NCBI GenBank assembly: GCA_002255365.1 | Contig: NCBI01000009.1 | Span: 17,640 to 81,639 of the forward strand | Source of the DNA: Chromatiales bacterium 21-64-14 | GTDB taxonomy: Bacteria > Pseudomonadota > Gammaproteobacteria > 21-64-14 | Direction of reading: 5' to 3' | DNA: 64,000 nt | Shown here: in pieces, positions 45,416-53,843 of the stretch | Layout: each line of letters starts with the position of its first letter | Position numbering within the stretch: position 1 is the stretch's first letter | Made by a program: the position numbers and the translations under genes | Notes under the pieces: model-generated | Databases searched by the model: none | What the model saw: only the letters and a program-made list of their open reading frames with translations | Told to the model about the DNA's origin: nothing

Positions 45416-46345
45416 GTGATCGGCTTCACGATACGGCGCTTGTTGAGTGCCGCCCTGGTGGTGGCTGGCGTGGTGGTGCTGGTCTTCATGCTGGTCCATC
45501 TGGCGCCCGGAGATCCGGTGGACGTGATGCTGGGGGAATCCGCCCTGCCCGCGGACCGTGTGGCGCTGCGCCACGCCCTGGGTCTGGACCGCCCGGTCCT
45601 CGTGCAGCTGGTCACGTACTTCCGGCACCTGCTGCACTTGAACCTGGGCACCTCCCTCTACTCCCAGCAACCGGTGGCGGAGATTCTGGCCCAGCGTATC
45701 CCCGCCACTGCGGAACTGGCGTTGGCGGCGCTGGTGGTGGCGGTATGCCTCGCGTTTCCACTGGGAATTCTGGCGGCGGTGCGCAAAGACACCCGATGGG
45801 ATTATGGCGCGATGGGCTTCGCGCTGCTGGGCGTGTCGATCCCCAACTTCTGGATGGGGCCGCTGCTGATCCTGGTGTTCTCCGTGGGGCTCGGCTGGTT
45901 TCCGGTGAGCGGGCGCGCCGGGTTTTCCTCTTTAGTGCTGCCGGCGATCACGCTCGGCACCGCGATGGCGGCGATCCTCTCGCGCATGGTGCGCAGCGCC
46001 CTGCTGGAGGTGTTGGGCGAGGACTATATCCGCACCGCCCGGGCCAAGGGCCTTGCGGAGCGCACCGTCATCCTGCGCCACGGCCTGCGTAACGCCCTGC
46101 TGCCGGTGCTCACCCTGATCGGACTGCAACTGGGTACCCTGCTCGGGGGTGCGGTGATCACCGAGATGGTGTTCTCCTGGCCGGGGGTTGGCCAGCTCCT
46201 GGTGGATGCGATCCACCGGCGCGACTATCCGGTGGTCCAGGCCTGTGTATTGCTGATCAGCGTGACCTACGTGGTGGTCAACATGCTTACCGATCTGGTG
46301 TACGCGTGGGCCGATCCGCGGATGCGCGGTGGAGGCGCAGGATGA
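45416..46345 (+). CDS. Dipeptide/oligopeptide ABC transporter permease, DppB type
   Basis: A 309-residue inner-membrane permease. The N-terminus (IGFTIRRLLSAALVVAGVVV) and LAPGDPVDVMLGESALP are family hallmarks. The EAA loop appears as EDYIRTARAKGLAERTVILR near residue 202. About six transmembrane helices are expected. The start is GTG 45416, 30 bases after the L,D-transpeptidase. It overlaps the DppC-type gene by four bases (ATGA at 46342-46345). No ATP-binding subunit gene (dppD/dppF type) is nearby, so the ATPase must be encoded elsewhere or shared with another transporter. Confidence 0.93.
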   Translation: MIGFTIRRLLSAALVVAGVVVLVFMLVHLAPGDPVDVMLGESALPADRVALRHALGLDRPVLVQLVTYFRHLLHLNLGTSLYSQQPVAEILAQRIPATAELALAALVVAVCLAFPLGILAAVRKDTRWDYGAMGFALLGVSIPNFWMGPLLILVFSVGLGWFPVSGRAGFSSLVLPAITLGTAMAAILSRMVRSALLEVLGEDYIRTARAKGLAERTVILRHGLRNALLPVLTLIGLQLGTLLGGAVITEMVFSWPGVGQLLVDAIHRRDYPVVQACVLLISVTYVVVNMLTDLVYAWADPRMRGGGAG

Positions 46346-47154
46346 GGCGCCTCGGTGTGCCGCTGCTGGTGCTGGTGCTGTGGGCGGTGGTTGCGCTCCT
46401 CGGGCCGCTGTTGCCACTGCATCCCGATCGCATCAACCTCGGCCGGATCCTCGCGGGGCCGGGACTGCATGCCTGGCTCGGCTACGACGATCTGGGGCGC
46501 TCGGTCTGGGACCGCCTGGTGATGGGGGCACGCACGTCGCTGCTGGTGGCCAGCGCCGTAGTGGTGCTGTCCGCCAGCGTCGGCACCGTGGTCGGGGGGC
46601 TCAGCGCTTGGCTGGGCGGGACGTGGGACCGTGTCATTGTGCGGATCATCGATGTGTTCCTGGCGTTTCCCGGCATCCTGTTGGCGATTGCCCTGGCGGG
46701 TATCCTGGGCCCGGGAATCGGCAATGTGGTGTTGGCATTGTGCACCGTGGGATGGGTGGGCTTCGCGCGGTTGACCCGCGCCCAGGTCCTCTCCCTGAAG
46801 CATCGGGACCATGTCCTGGCGGCGGTGGCCCTGGGGGCGGGGCAGGGACGCATCCTGTTCCGCCACCTACTGCCCTTGACGCTGGCACCCCTGCTGGTGG
46901 AGGCCACTTTCGGCGTGGCCGGCGTGGTGATCGCGGAGGCGGGACTGTCGTTTCTCGGGCTCGGGGTGCAACCGCCAGCGGCCTCCTGGGGCAGCATGAT
47001 CCGGGATGGAACGCGTTACATGCTGGTGGCTCCCCATATGGTGATCGCCCCTGGCGCGGCGTTGATGGCGGTGGTGCTGGCGGTGAATCTGCTGGGGGAT
47101 CGGCTGCGGGATCGGCTGGACGTACGCAATGGTTCGACATCCCGACGCGCCTGA
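46342..47154 (+). CDS. Dipeptide/oligopeptide ABC transporter permease, DppC type
   Basis: A 270-residue inner-membrane permease and partner of the DppB-type protein. The family pattern LGYDDLGRSVWDRLVMGART near residue 45 and the ABC interaction loop (HVLAAVALGAGQGRILFRHL near residue 157) are clear. A final GLSFLGLGVQPPAASWGSMI is typical of DppC/OppC. ATG 46342 overlaps the DppB stop; an earlier in-frame ATG at 46306 lies inside dppB and is unlikely. Six hydrophobic helices can be drawn. It is followed 73 bases later by nagZ. Confidence 0.93.
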   Translation: MRRLGVPLLVLVLWAVVALLGPLLPLHPDRINLGRILAGPGLHAWLGYDDLGRSVWDRLVMGARTSLLVASAVVVLSASVGTVVGGLSAWLGGTWDRVIVRIIDVFLAFPGILLAIALAGILGPGIGNVVLALCTVGWVGFARLTRAQVLSLKHRDHVLAAVALGAGQGRILFRHLLPLTLAPLLVEATFGVAGVVIAEAGLSFLGLGVQPPAASWGSMIRDGTRYMLVAPHMVIAPGAALMAVVLAVNLLGDRLRDRLDVRNGSTSRRA

Positions 47155-47226
47155 GGGACCGGGCTTGCCGCGCCCGGGGATTCCCGTACACTGGGCTCGC
47201 CAATGCCCCTGGACGCTGGATGCGCC

Positions 47227-48279
47227 ATGTCCCTAGGACCCGTCATGCTCGGTATTGCGGGCCCGGTGCTCAGCGCCGCGGAACGGGACTGGCTGCGTCA
47301 TCCGGCGGTGGGTGGTGTCATCCTCTTCACCCGCAATTACGCATCCCCAGAGCAGGTCACCAGCCTCACGGCGCAGATCCACGCCGCGCGCACGCCGCCG
47401 CTGCTGATCGCGGTGGATCAGGAGGGTGGCCCAGTGCAACGGTTCCGGGACGGATTCACACGGCTCCCGCCGGTGAACCGGCTGGGACGCGTCTACGATC
47501 AGGATCCGGTCCGCGCCCGGCATCTCGCGGCCCAATGCGGCTGGCTCATGGCTGCGGAACTGCGCGCGGTCGGCGTGGACCTGAGCTTCGCGCCGGTGCT
47601 CGATCTGGATCGCGGCGTGAGTGCGGTCATCGGAGAACGGGCATTTCATCGGGATCCCGAAGTGGTGGCCGACCTCGCCCAGCACTATATCCACGGCATG
47701 CAGCGCGCGGGCATGGCGGCGGTGGGTAAGCATTTCCCTGGACACGGTTCGGTGGCCGCCGACTCCCATCGGGCCCTGCCGGTGGATCCGCGCCCGCTGG
47801 AGACCTTGGGCGTGGAGGACCTGCTGCCCTTCGAACGGGCGGCCGACCAGGGCATCCCCGGGGTCATGATCGCTCATGTGCTCTATCCGGCGATCGATGC
47901 GCAACTTGCAGGCTACTCCCGCTACTGGATCCACGACGTGCTGCGCGCGCGATTGCGCTTCCAGGGTGCCGTGTTCAGCGATGACCTGGGCATGGTGGCC
48001 GCCCATGGCGCGGGCACCCTGACGGACCGTGCCAACGTCGCCCTTACGGCGGGCTGCGACATGGTGCTGGTGTGCAATGAAGGGGAGGCGACTGGCGCGG
48101 TGCTGGATGCCCTGGCAGGATACCGGGACCCCGCCGCCCAGATGCGCTTGGCGCGGATGCGGGGCGGCGGCCATGGGCTGGCACGGGATGCCATGTGCCA
48201 GCTACCCGAATGGTCGCAGGCGGTGTCCGACATTGCGGCCTGCGATCCGGACCCGGAGCTGGGTTTGGATCTGGCATGA
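47227..48279 (+). CDS. nagZ: Beta-N-acetylhexosaminidase NagZ
   Basis: Cytoplasmic glycosidase that removes GlcNAc from GlcNAc-anhydroMurNAc peptides in cell-wall recycling. From ATG 47227 the product is 350 residues and begins MSLGPVMLGIAG, as in the family; GTG-like or earlier starts at 47203 add eight residues. The signatures AVDQEGGPVQRFRDGF near residue 61 and the catalytic segment KHFPGHGSVAADSHRALP near residue 168 are intact. It sits directly behind the peptide permeases and the YkuD gene, which suggests a shared role in murein recycling. In Pseudomonas nagZ also lies beside the MTI phosphorylase gene. Confidence 0.95.
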   Translation: MSLGPVMLGIAGPVLSAAERDWLRHPAVGGVILFTRNYASPEQVTSLTAQIHAARTPPLLIAVDQEGGPVQRFRDGFTRLPPVNRLGRVYDQDPVRARHLAAQCGWLMAAELRAVGVDLSFAPVLDLDRGVSAVIGERAFHRDPEVVADLAQHYIHGMQRAGMAAVGKHFPGHGSVAADSHRALPVDPRPLETLGVEDLLPFERAADQGIPGVMIAHVLYPAIDAQLAGYSRYWIHDVLRARLRFQGAVFSDDLGMVAAHGAGTLTDRANVALTAGCDMVLVCNEGEATGAVLDALAGYRDPAAQMRLARMRGGGHGLARDAMCQLPEWSQAVSDIAACDPDPELGLDLA

Positions 48280-48322
48280 GGGATAGGCCCGGCGGCAGCG
48301 GGGTAATTGCAGGGACGTGTGC

Positions 48323-48351
48323 TGGTCTTGTGCAAGCACGCCGGGTATAAT
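48323..48351 (+). promoter_or_regulatory. Possible sigma-70 promoter ahead of the DsrE gene
   Basis: A perfect -10 TATAAT at 48346-48351. A weak -35-like TGGTCT at 48323-48328, 17 bases upstream, matches three of six bases. Initiation near 48358 would give a leader of about 90 bases before the DsrE gene at 48447, separating it and hpt from nagZ. Confidence 0.45.
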
Positions 48352-48446
48352 TCCATGGTTTGGGTGGTGTTCAAGATTTCCTACCGGACATTGCAGGCGG
48401 CGCGCGTCCCGAGGCGGCCTGTGCACACGAGTTGGGGAGTGCAGAG

Positions 48447-48815
48447 ATGGCAGACAAGCTTTTGATCGTCATGGTCAACACCGATCCAAGCAATGCATCG
48501 GAACTGGGCGCGCCTTTTTTCCAGGCCACAGTGGCCGCTGCTATGGAATACGAGGTGGAAGTGATACTGACGGGCCGCGCGGGTGAGCTGGCGGTAAAAG
48601 GCGTCGCGGAGAAACTCCACGTACAGGAAGGCAGCCCGAAGACGGTGTACGATTTCATCAAGGACGCCCACGAGGCTGGGGTGAAGTTCAAGGCCTGCAC
48701 GCCGACTCTGGATCTCTGGGGCAGCGATCTCATCCCGGAGATTGAAGAGACCGTGGGTGGCGCCTATGTGATCAGCCAGGCCATGGACGACGATGTGGTT
48801 ACCTTCACGTACTGA
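48447..48815 (+). CDS. DsrE-family small protein
   Basis: A 122-residue protein of the DsrE/DsrF-like family (MADKLLIVMVNTDPSNASEL at the start, ELAVKGVAEKLHVQEG in the middle). A candidate sulfur-carrying cysteine is in VKFKACTPTLDLWG near residue 85. DsrE-type proteins move sulfur or have unknown roles; without dsr, tus or rhodanese partners nearby the exact role is unclear. ATG 48447 is preferred over the longer frame at 48360 because the family starts here and GGGGAG lies upstream. hpt follows 18 bases later. Confidence 0.85.
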   Translation: MADKLLIVMVNTDPSNASELGAPFFQATVAAAMEYEVEVILTGRAGELAVKGVAEKLHVQEGSPKTVYDFIKDAHEAGVKFKACTPTLDLWGSDLIPEIEETVGGAYVISQAMDDDVVTFTY

Positions 48816-48833
48816 TCGGGCCGCGCATCCGGA

Positions 48834-49415
48834 ATGAGCTTGACGGCCCAGCAGGCACACCAAGCGTTCGCCGAAGCGGATCTGTTGCACCCGCCCGCGG
48901 ACGTGGAAGCGGCCCTGGACCGTATGGCCACGGAAATCAGCGCGACGCTATCCGGCAGCGATCCCCTGGTGCTCTGCGTGATGATGGGCGGGATGATCCC
49001 CACCGCGCACCTCCTGTCCCGTTTTGATTTTCCGTTGCAGATCGACTATGTGCATGCGACCCGCTACCGGGGCAACACCCGGGGCGCGGATTTGCAATGG
49101 AAGCACAAACCGGAGACGCCCCTGGCCGGTCGGGTGGTGCTGGTGATCGACGACATCCTCGACGAAGGCTGGACCCTGGATGCGATCCTGCGCTATTGCG
49201 AGGAACAGGGGGCCAGCGCGGTACACAGCGCCGTATTGGTGAACAAGCGCCATGACCGCAAATGCCCAGTGCGGGCGGACTACACCGGCGTGGAAGTGGA
49301 GGATCGCTACGTGTTCGGCTACGGCATGGATTTTCACGGCTACCTGCGCAATGCGCCCGGGATCTATGCGGTCCGCGACGGGGAGCATGGCCACGGGCCC
49401 ACAGAAGCCTCCTGA
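48834..49415 (+). CDS. hpt: Hypoxanthine-guanine phosphoribosyltransferase
   Basis: Salvages hypoxanthine and guanine to IMP and GMP using PRPP. It has 193 residues. The PRPP-binding motif is VVLVIDDILDEGWTLDAIL near residue 101. The early loop VMMGGMIPTAHLL near residue 48 and the base-binding region VEVEDRYVFGYGMDFHGYLR near residue 150 are as expected. The next gene makes hypoxanthine from methylthioinosine, so the two link methionine salvage with purine salvage. Confidence 0.94.
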   Translation: MSLTAQQAHQAFAEADLLHPPADVEAALDRMATEISATLSGSDPLVLCVMMGGMIPTAHLLSRFDFPLQIDYVHATRYRGNTRGADLQWKHKPETPLAGRVVLVIDDILDEGWTLDAILRYCEEQGASAVHSAVLVNKRHDRKCPVRADYTGVEVEDRYVFGYGMDFHGYLRNAPGIYAVRDGEHGHGPTEAS

Positions 49416-50183
<768 letters not shown>

Positions 50184-50218
50184 CGCGGGTTCCGCCCGGG
50201 TCCCGCGGGTCGGCCGGG

Positions 50219-50230
50219 TCGCTCGAGCGA
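50219..50230. repeat. Perfect 12-base palindrome TCGCTCGAGCGA
   Basis: It lies 12 bases ahead of the start of the 53-residue membrane protein gene. It could be an operator half-site pair or a small hairpin that affects translation of that gene. Palindromes of this length arise by chance in GC-rich DNA. Confidence 0.4.
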
Positions 50231-50242
50231 TGGAGGCAGGGT

Positions 50243-50404
50243 ATGCGCAGACTCATGACCGGGATCGGCGGCTTCTTCGGCAGTTGGGGCGGCTGGGCGT
50301 TGGGTGCCCACTTCGGCATTGGTTCTGCCGTTCTGTTGAGCATGGTGGGTACTGGTCTGGGGGTATACGTGGGCTGGCGCATCATGCAGGAATATCTCAG
50401 CTGA
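50243..50404 (+). CDS. 53-residue glycine-rich membrane protein
   Basis: A short gene from ATG 50243 to TGA 50402-50404. The product begins MRRLMTGIGGFFGSWGGWAL, continues AHFGIGSAVLLSMVGTGLGV and ends in YVGWRIMQEYLS. It has two hydrophobic stretches with small-residue GxxxG patterns (Gly-zipper-like). GGAGGCAGGG just upstream provides a ribosome site. Small proteins of this type follow the MTI phosphorylase gene in related gammaproteobacteria. The function is unknown. Confidence 0.75.
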   Translation: MRRLMTGIGGFFGSWGGWALGAHFGIGSAVLLSMVGTGLGVYVGWRIMQEYLS

Positions 50405-50563
50405 GTCCCGGTGCCTGGGCGCGGCGCCGGCCGACCCCGGCGTAGTCACGCGCGCGCATGGGTTTCAACGGCGCGATAGGGGCGAACATGACGTGACGTG
50501 CGGGATATTGCCCGGCGCGCGCCCCGGCTGGAAAATCCGGTTGGTCCCCCTGGAGCGCATCCG

Positions 50564-50908
50564 ATGGACCCCATGGACCTGCTGCCCCCCGCTTTGCGCG
50601 ACCTGTCCCGCTCCGCCACGCAAGCGGTGCTGCCCTACGAGGAGTCGCTCGCGGCCATCGAGATCTTCGAGCGCTCGCGCTATGCGGTTTGCCACTGGGA
50701 ACCGTGCGATGAGCCGCGCGCGGAAGGGGAGATCCAGCGCCGGTCCGGCGAGCCCTGGGCGGACTACGTCCACCGTTGCGCGGAATCGGTCCGGCGGGCG
50801 CTGCACGCGAGTGCCATGGCATCCGGGAGGTCCGAGGCGCACGGTGGCGGCTCCACTTGGTATCGCTTGGCGGTGCGGGTGCCGACCGGGTCCGCCGGAA
50901 TTCGTTAG
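50564..50908 (+). CDS. Hypothetical protein, 114 residues
   Basis: From ATG 50564, with TGGAG about seven bases upstream, the product begins MDPMDLLPPALRDLSRSATQ and has an acidic, helical first half (LPYEESLAAIEIFERSRYAV) followed by CHWEPCDEP and a basic C-terminus. No signal peptide or membrane segment is visible. I do not recognise a family. A longer frame starts at 50498. Codon use looks like its neighbours, so it is probably a real gene, but this is not certain. Confidence 0.5.
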   Translation: MDPMDLLPPALRDLSRSATQAVLPYEESLAAIEIFERSRYAVCHWEPCDEPRAEGEIQRRSGEPWADYVHRCAESVRRALHASAMASGRSEAHGGGSTWYRLAVRVPTGSAGIR

Positions 50909-51097
50909 ACATTCGCCCGGTTCCCCGCTATCCTTTCCGCCGCTCGGCGTTGGGGTCCCCAGGGTGGTTCTGGGGTAATCCCGAGCATGCCGGGGAACTC
51001 ATCCGCACCGAATTGGTCACATTCCCGACGGTAGGTGATGTCGGGCAAACCGCCTCGCGCAAGGGGGCCCAGTCGAGACCCCGGCCCGGTTGGTGGC

Positions 51098-51715
51098 ATG
51101 ACCCCGTATGAGGACCCTGATTCGGTGGACAGTGGTGCCCAGGACACGATATTGGTGGCCATCGATGAGTCGCGCAACGCGCTGACCGCGGCGCGGGTCG
51201 GTGCCGGTCTCGCCGGATTGCTGGATGCGCGGCTGTGGCTGATACACGTGTTGGGCCTTCCCGGCATGATGGTTTGGGGTGCTGTAGCGGCGCGGATGCG
51301 GGGTAATATCCGTGCCCAGGCCGAGGCCCTGCTGAGCGGCGCAGCGCGGCGCCTCCAAGGGGATTCCGAGATCGCGCCCGAATGGGTGGTGGCGGAAGGC
51401 GTTGCGGACTTGGAAGTCGCGCGCGCGGTAGCGGCGGACCCACGGACCCTGATGGTGATCACCGGCCGGCGCGGATTGTCGAGCGAGAAAAGGGTCGGGT
51501 TGCGCGCGCGCCGTACCGGTCACCTCGGCTCGCGGCTGGCGGTCTTGCTGCCGGTCCCGGTGCTGGTTGTGCCTCCGGATCCAGCGTTCACTCGTCTGTC
51601 TATGCGAGCGGCGGCGGCCTCCGTGGGCGGGAGCGCAGCGCACGCGCCGCAGTGGCGCGGGAACCCGCGGGAATCATTGAAATCACTGATCGATAATCTG
51701 GCATGGAACACGTGA
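51098..51715 (+). CDS. Atypical universal stress protein (UspA-like)
   Basis: A 205-residue protein from ATG 51098 with one UspA domain: TILVAIDESRNALTAARVG at the start and a final LAVLLPVPVLVVPPDP. The ATP-binding glycine motif that usually reads GxxGxnGS is spread out and rich in arginine here (GRRGLSSEKRVGLRARRTG), so nucleotide binding is doubtful. About 35 residues after the domain (from FTRLSMRAAAAS) have no Usp counterpart and abut the transposase remnant, so the tail may be read-through into foreign DNA. Starts at 51035 or 51038 are also possible. Function unknown beyond the fold. Confidence 0.7.
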   Translation: MTPYEDPDSVDSGAQDTILVAIDESRNALTAARVGAGLAGLLDARLWLIHVLGLPGMMVWGAVAARMRGNIRAQAEALLSGAARRLQGDSEIAPEWVVAEGVADLEVARAVAADPRTLMVITGRRGLSSEKRVGLRARRTGHLGSRLAVLLPVPVLVVPPDPAFTRLSMRAAAASVGGSAAHAPQWRGNPRESLKSLIDNLAWNT

Positions 51716-51790
51716 ATATCTTTCTTTCGAGCGTACACGTCGACTTGAGATCCTTCCCCGCCTGAGGTTTACGGATTCCTACGGTGCGCA

Positions 51791-52030
51791 CCCAGATCTG
51801 GATCTTCACTGCGTTGGCCGAAGCGCCGACGAAAGTCGTGATCCCCAGGTTTTGCTTATCCGCGTTGGCGAACAGCTCCAGCTTCCAACGATATTTGTAG
51901 AAGGCATTGATGGTCGGAAAATCCAGTCCGTGATGGTTGATCAGGAACACCAGTGCCTGGTTGGCATCCTCCCGTCCGTCTTGATGTGGCGCCGCAGGTG
52001 CGGTTTCTTGGCGCCGACGTCCGTCCGGCG
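51791..52030 (-). pseudogene. IS4-family transposase remnant
   Basis: On the minus strand, residues ALVFLINHHGLDFPTINAFY followed by KYRWKLELFANADKQNLG match the C-terminal part of an IS4-family transposase, including the Y-(2)-R-(3)-E-(6)-K signature. The next segment, TFVGASANAVKIQIWV, also fits, after which the match stops (about 51791). Upstream, a segment PHLRRHIK near 51990-52015 fits the family in a different frame, so there is a frameshift. The N-terminal two thirds and both inverted repeats are missing. The rest of the 480-base gap 51716-52195 shows no other gene. It flanks the low-GC MFS exporter gene. Confidence 0.75.
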
Positions 52031-52195
52031 GATGGCAGGTCATCATGATCTGTTTTGGATTAGAGTGAAGAGCCATAGCTTAAGTCAGGCACGCCTAACC
52101 GGTATTCGTGAGCTAGCACTCCATATTCGCGCAGCAATACCGACTAACGATACCGTGGGCCGCGAAATATATTTATCGTATGGAGGACAATGTTG

Positions 52196-53701
52196 ATGTC
52201 GCAATTGCCGCACCCTTTCTTTTCGAGTCACCCGAAATGGCGCTGGTTTATTTTGCTAACGGTTCTCATCGGCGCGACCATGTCGGCGCTGGACGTCAGC
52301 ATAGTGAACGTAGCGTTACCGACATTGCAGACCGATTTCGGCGTTACCCTCTCGGCCATCGAGTGGGTCGCCATGGCATACATGCTAACGCTAACAATTT
52401 TCTTGCCATTGTTTGGTAGGCTCGCCGACATTTTCGGGCGCAGCAAGATGTATAACGCCGGATTTGTGGTTTTTACCATTGGATCCGCGCTATGCGGATT
52501 GGCGCCATCCGCAGGAGCGCTCGTGGGCGCGCGCGTGTTGCAAGCGATCGGAGCGGGTCTCCTTCAGGCAAATTCGATCGCTCTTATTACTCAGGCGTTT
52601 CCATCGAATGAGCGTGGCCGTGCGATCGGAATTCAGGGCGCGGTACAGGCAGTAGCCATGTCCATTGGACCATTCGTAGGCGGTATTCTAGTTTCGTCCG
52701 TGGGCTGGCGTTTCATTTTTTACGTGAACGTTCCGATAGGGATTATCGGCACCTTTGCGGCCCTTTACATTTTGCCGGCCGCAGTATCGAGCGCAAAGCG
52801 AGAGAAAATTGATTATTTTGGAACGTTGGTTTTTGCAACTGGCCTCGCGTTCCTGGTGCTCGGCGTGAACGAGGGCGAGAAGTTCGGCTGGGGATCCAAC
52901 ATCATTCTGATCTATTTCAGCTTGGCGGTCGTGCTTCTATCTGCGTTCGTGTACACAGAATTGAAGGTAGAGCACCCGATGATCGATTTGACGTTATTCA
53001 AGCGCTATGCGTTTGCGGCGGGGAATGTATCGGGACTGCTTTCCTACTATGTCTTGTTTGCGGTACTGTTTTTGATGCCGTTTTATTTGGAGCAAATCGT
53101 TGGCGATAACCCGGTGATAACTGGAACCATCCTCACGCCGATCCCGCTTGCAATGGCGGTGGTGGCGCCGTTCGCGGGCTATATTTCCGACAAATATGGA
53201 TCCAGGGCGATTACGACGCTGGGAATGGTGGTTTGCGCGCTGTCGACAGCGCAGTTATTTTTTATTGGCCAACATCCGAACATGTTGGTATTGGTGTTGG
53301 ATTTGATTGTCCTGGGCATTGGGATGGGACTTTTTACTCCGCCCAACAATTCGTCCATTATGGGGGCAGTCCCAACGGAACGGCTTGGTGTCGCGGGCGG
53401 CGTTCTGAATATGATGCGCTCGCTGGGGCTTATTTTCGGGGTTGACATCTCCGGCATGATCTTCAGCTCGATCGAGAACGGCTTTGTCCGTAAACACGGT
53501 ATGTTTACTTCACATACGTATCATCATGCCCACATTCCTGCCCAGCTGCATAATGAGGCTTTTTTGAGTGGGTTTTCTGTTGTACTGCTGACGTTGGTTG
53601 GTATCAGCGTCGTTGCGGCCTTGTTATCGGTTGCAAAGAAAGACGTCGTGGTGGATCCGGATCGCAAGGGAGAACTTGCTGAGCCGATTGACCTCATGTA
53701 G
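52196..53701 (+). CDS. MFS exporter of the DHA2 (EmrB/QacA) family, likely acquired
   Basis: A 501-residue inner-membrane proton-driven exporter with 14 expected helices. The DHA2 motifs are present: SALDVSIVNVALPTLQTDFG near residue 29, GRLADIFGRSKMY near residue 73, GARVLQAIGAGLLQANSIAL near residue 106 and the antiporter-type GPFVGGILVSSVGWRFIFYV near residue 156. ATG 52196 lies nine bases after GGAGG; ATG 52190 is too close to it. A counted row (52201-52260) has 29 of 60 G+C, against 45 of 60 in the Usp gene (51181-51240). With the transposase remnant beside it, lateral transfer is likely. No EmrA-type adaptor or regulator is adjacent. Substrate unknown. Confidence 0.93.
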   Translation: MSQLPHPFFSSHPKWRWFILLTVLIGATMSALDVSIVNVALPTLQTDFGVTLSAIEWVAMAYMLTLTIFLPLFGRLADIFGRSKMYNAGFVVFTIGSALCGLAPSAGALVGARVLQAIGAGLLQANSIALITQAFPSNERGRAIGIQGAVQAVAMSIGPFVGGILVSSVGWRFIFYVNVPIGIIGTFAALYILPAAVSSAKREKIDYFGTLVFATGLAFLVLGVNEGEKFGWGSNIILIYFSLAVVLLSAFVYTELKVEHPMIDLTLFKRYAFAAGNVSGLLSYYVLFAVLFLMPFYLEQIVGDNPVITGTILTPIPLAMAVVAPFAGYISDKYGSRAITTLGMVVCALSTAQLFFIGQHPNMLVLVLDLIVLGIGMGLFTPPNNSSIMGAVPTERLGVAGGVLNMMRSLGLIFGVDISGMIFSSIENGFVRKHGMFTSHTYHHAHIPAQLHNEAFLSGFSVVLLTLVGISVVAALLSVAKKDVVVDPDRKGELAEPIDLM

Positions 53702-53843
53702 AGGTCATTGCAAGCCGGGAGAGACGTTCGTTCGTAATGGGTCGGTGTGTCTAAATGCGCATCGCAGCAGGGTCCGACACGCCGCACGGGCGGCCGAGAC
53801 GTATTTTGAGATCGGGTCTGACCTTGTTTGCGCCCGCCGCGCG

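Noticed and set aside
46329..47729. Long second frame across the DppC-type gene and nagZ
   Set aside because: Arg/Gly/Pro-rich composition typical of an out-of-frame read through GC-rich genes; it spans two well-identified genes.
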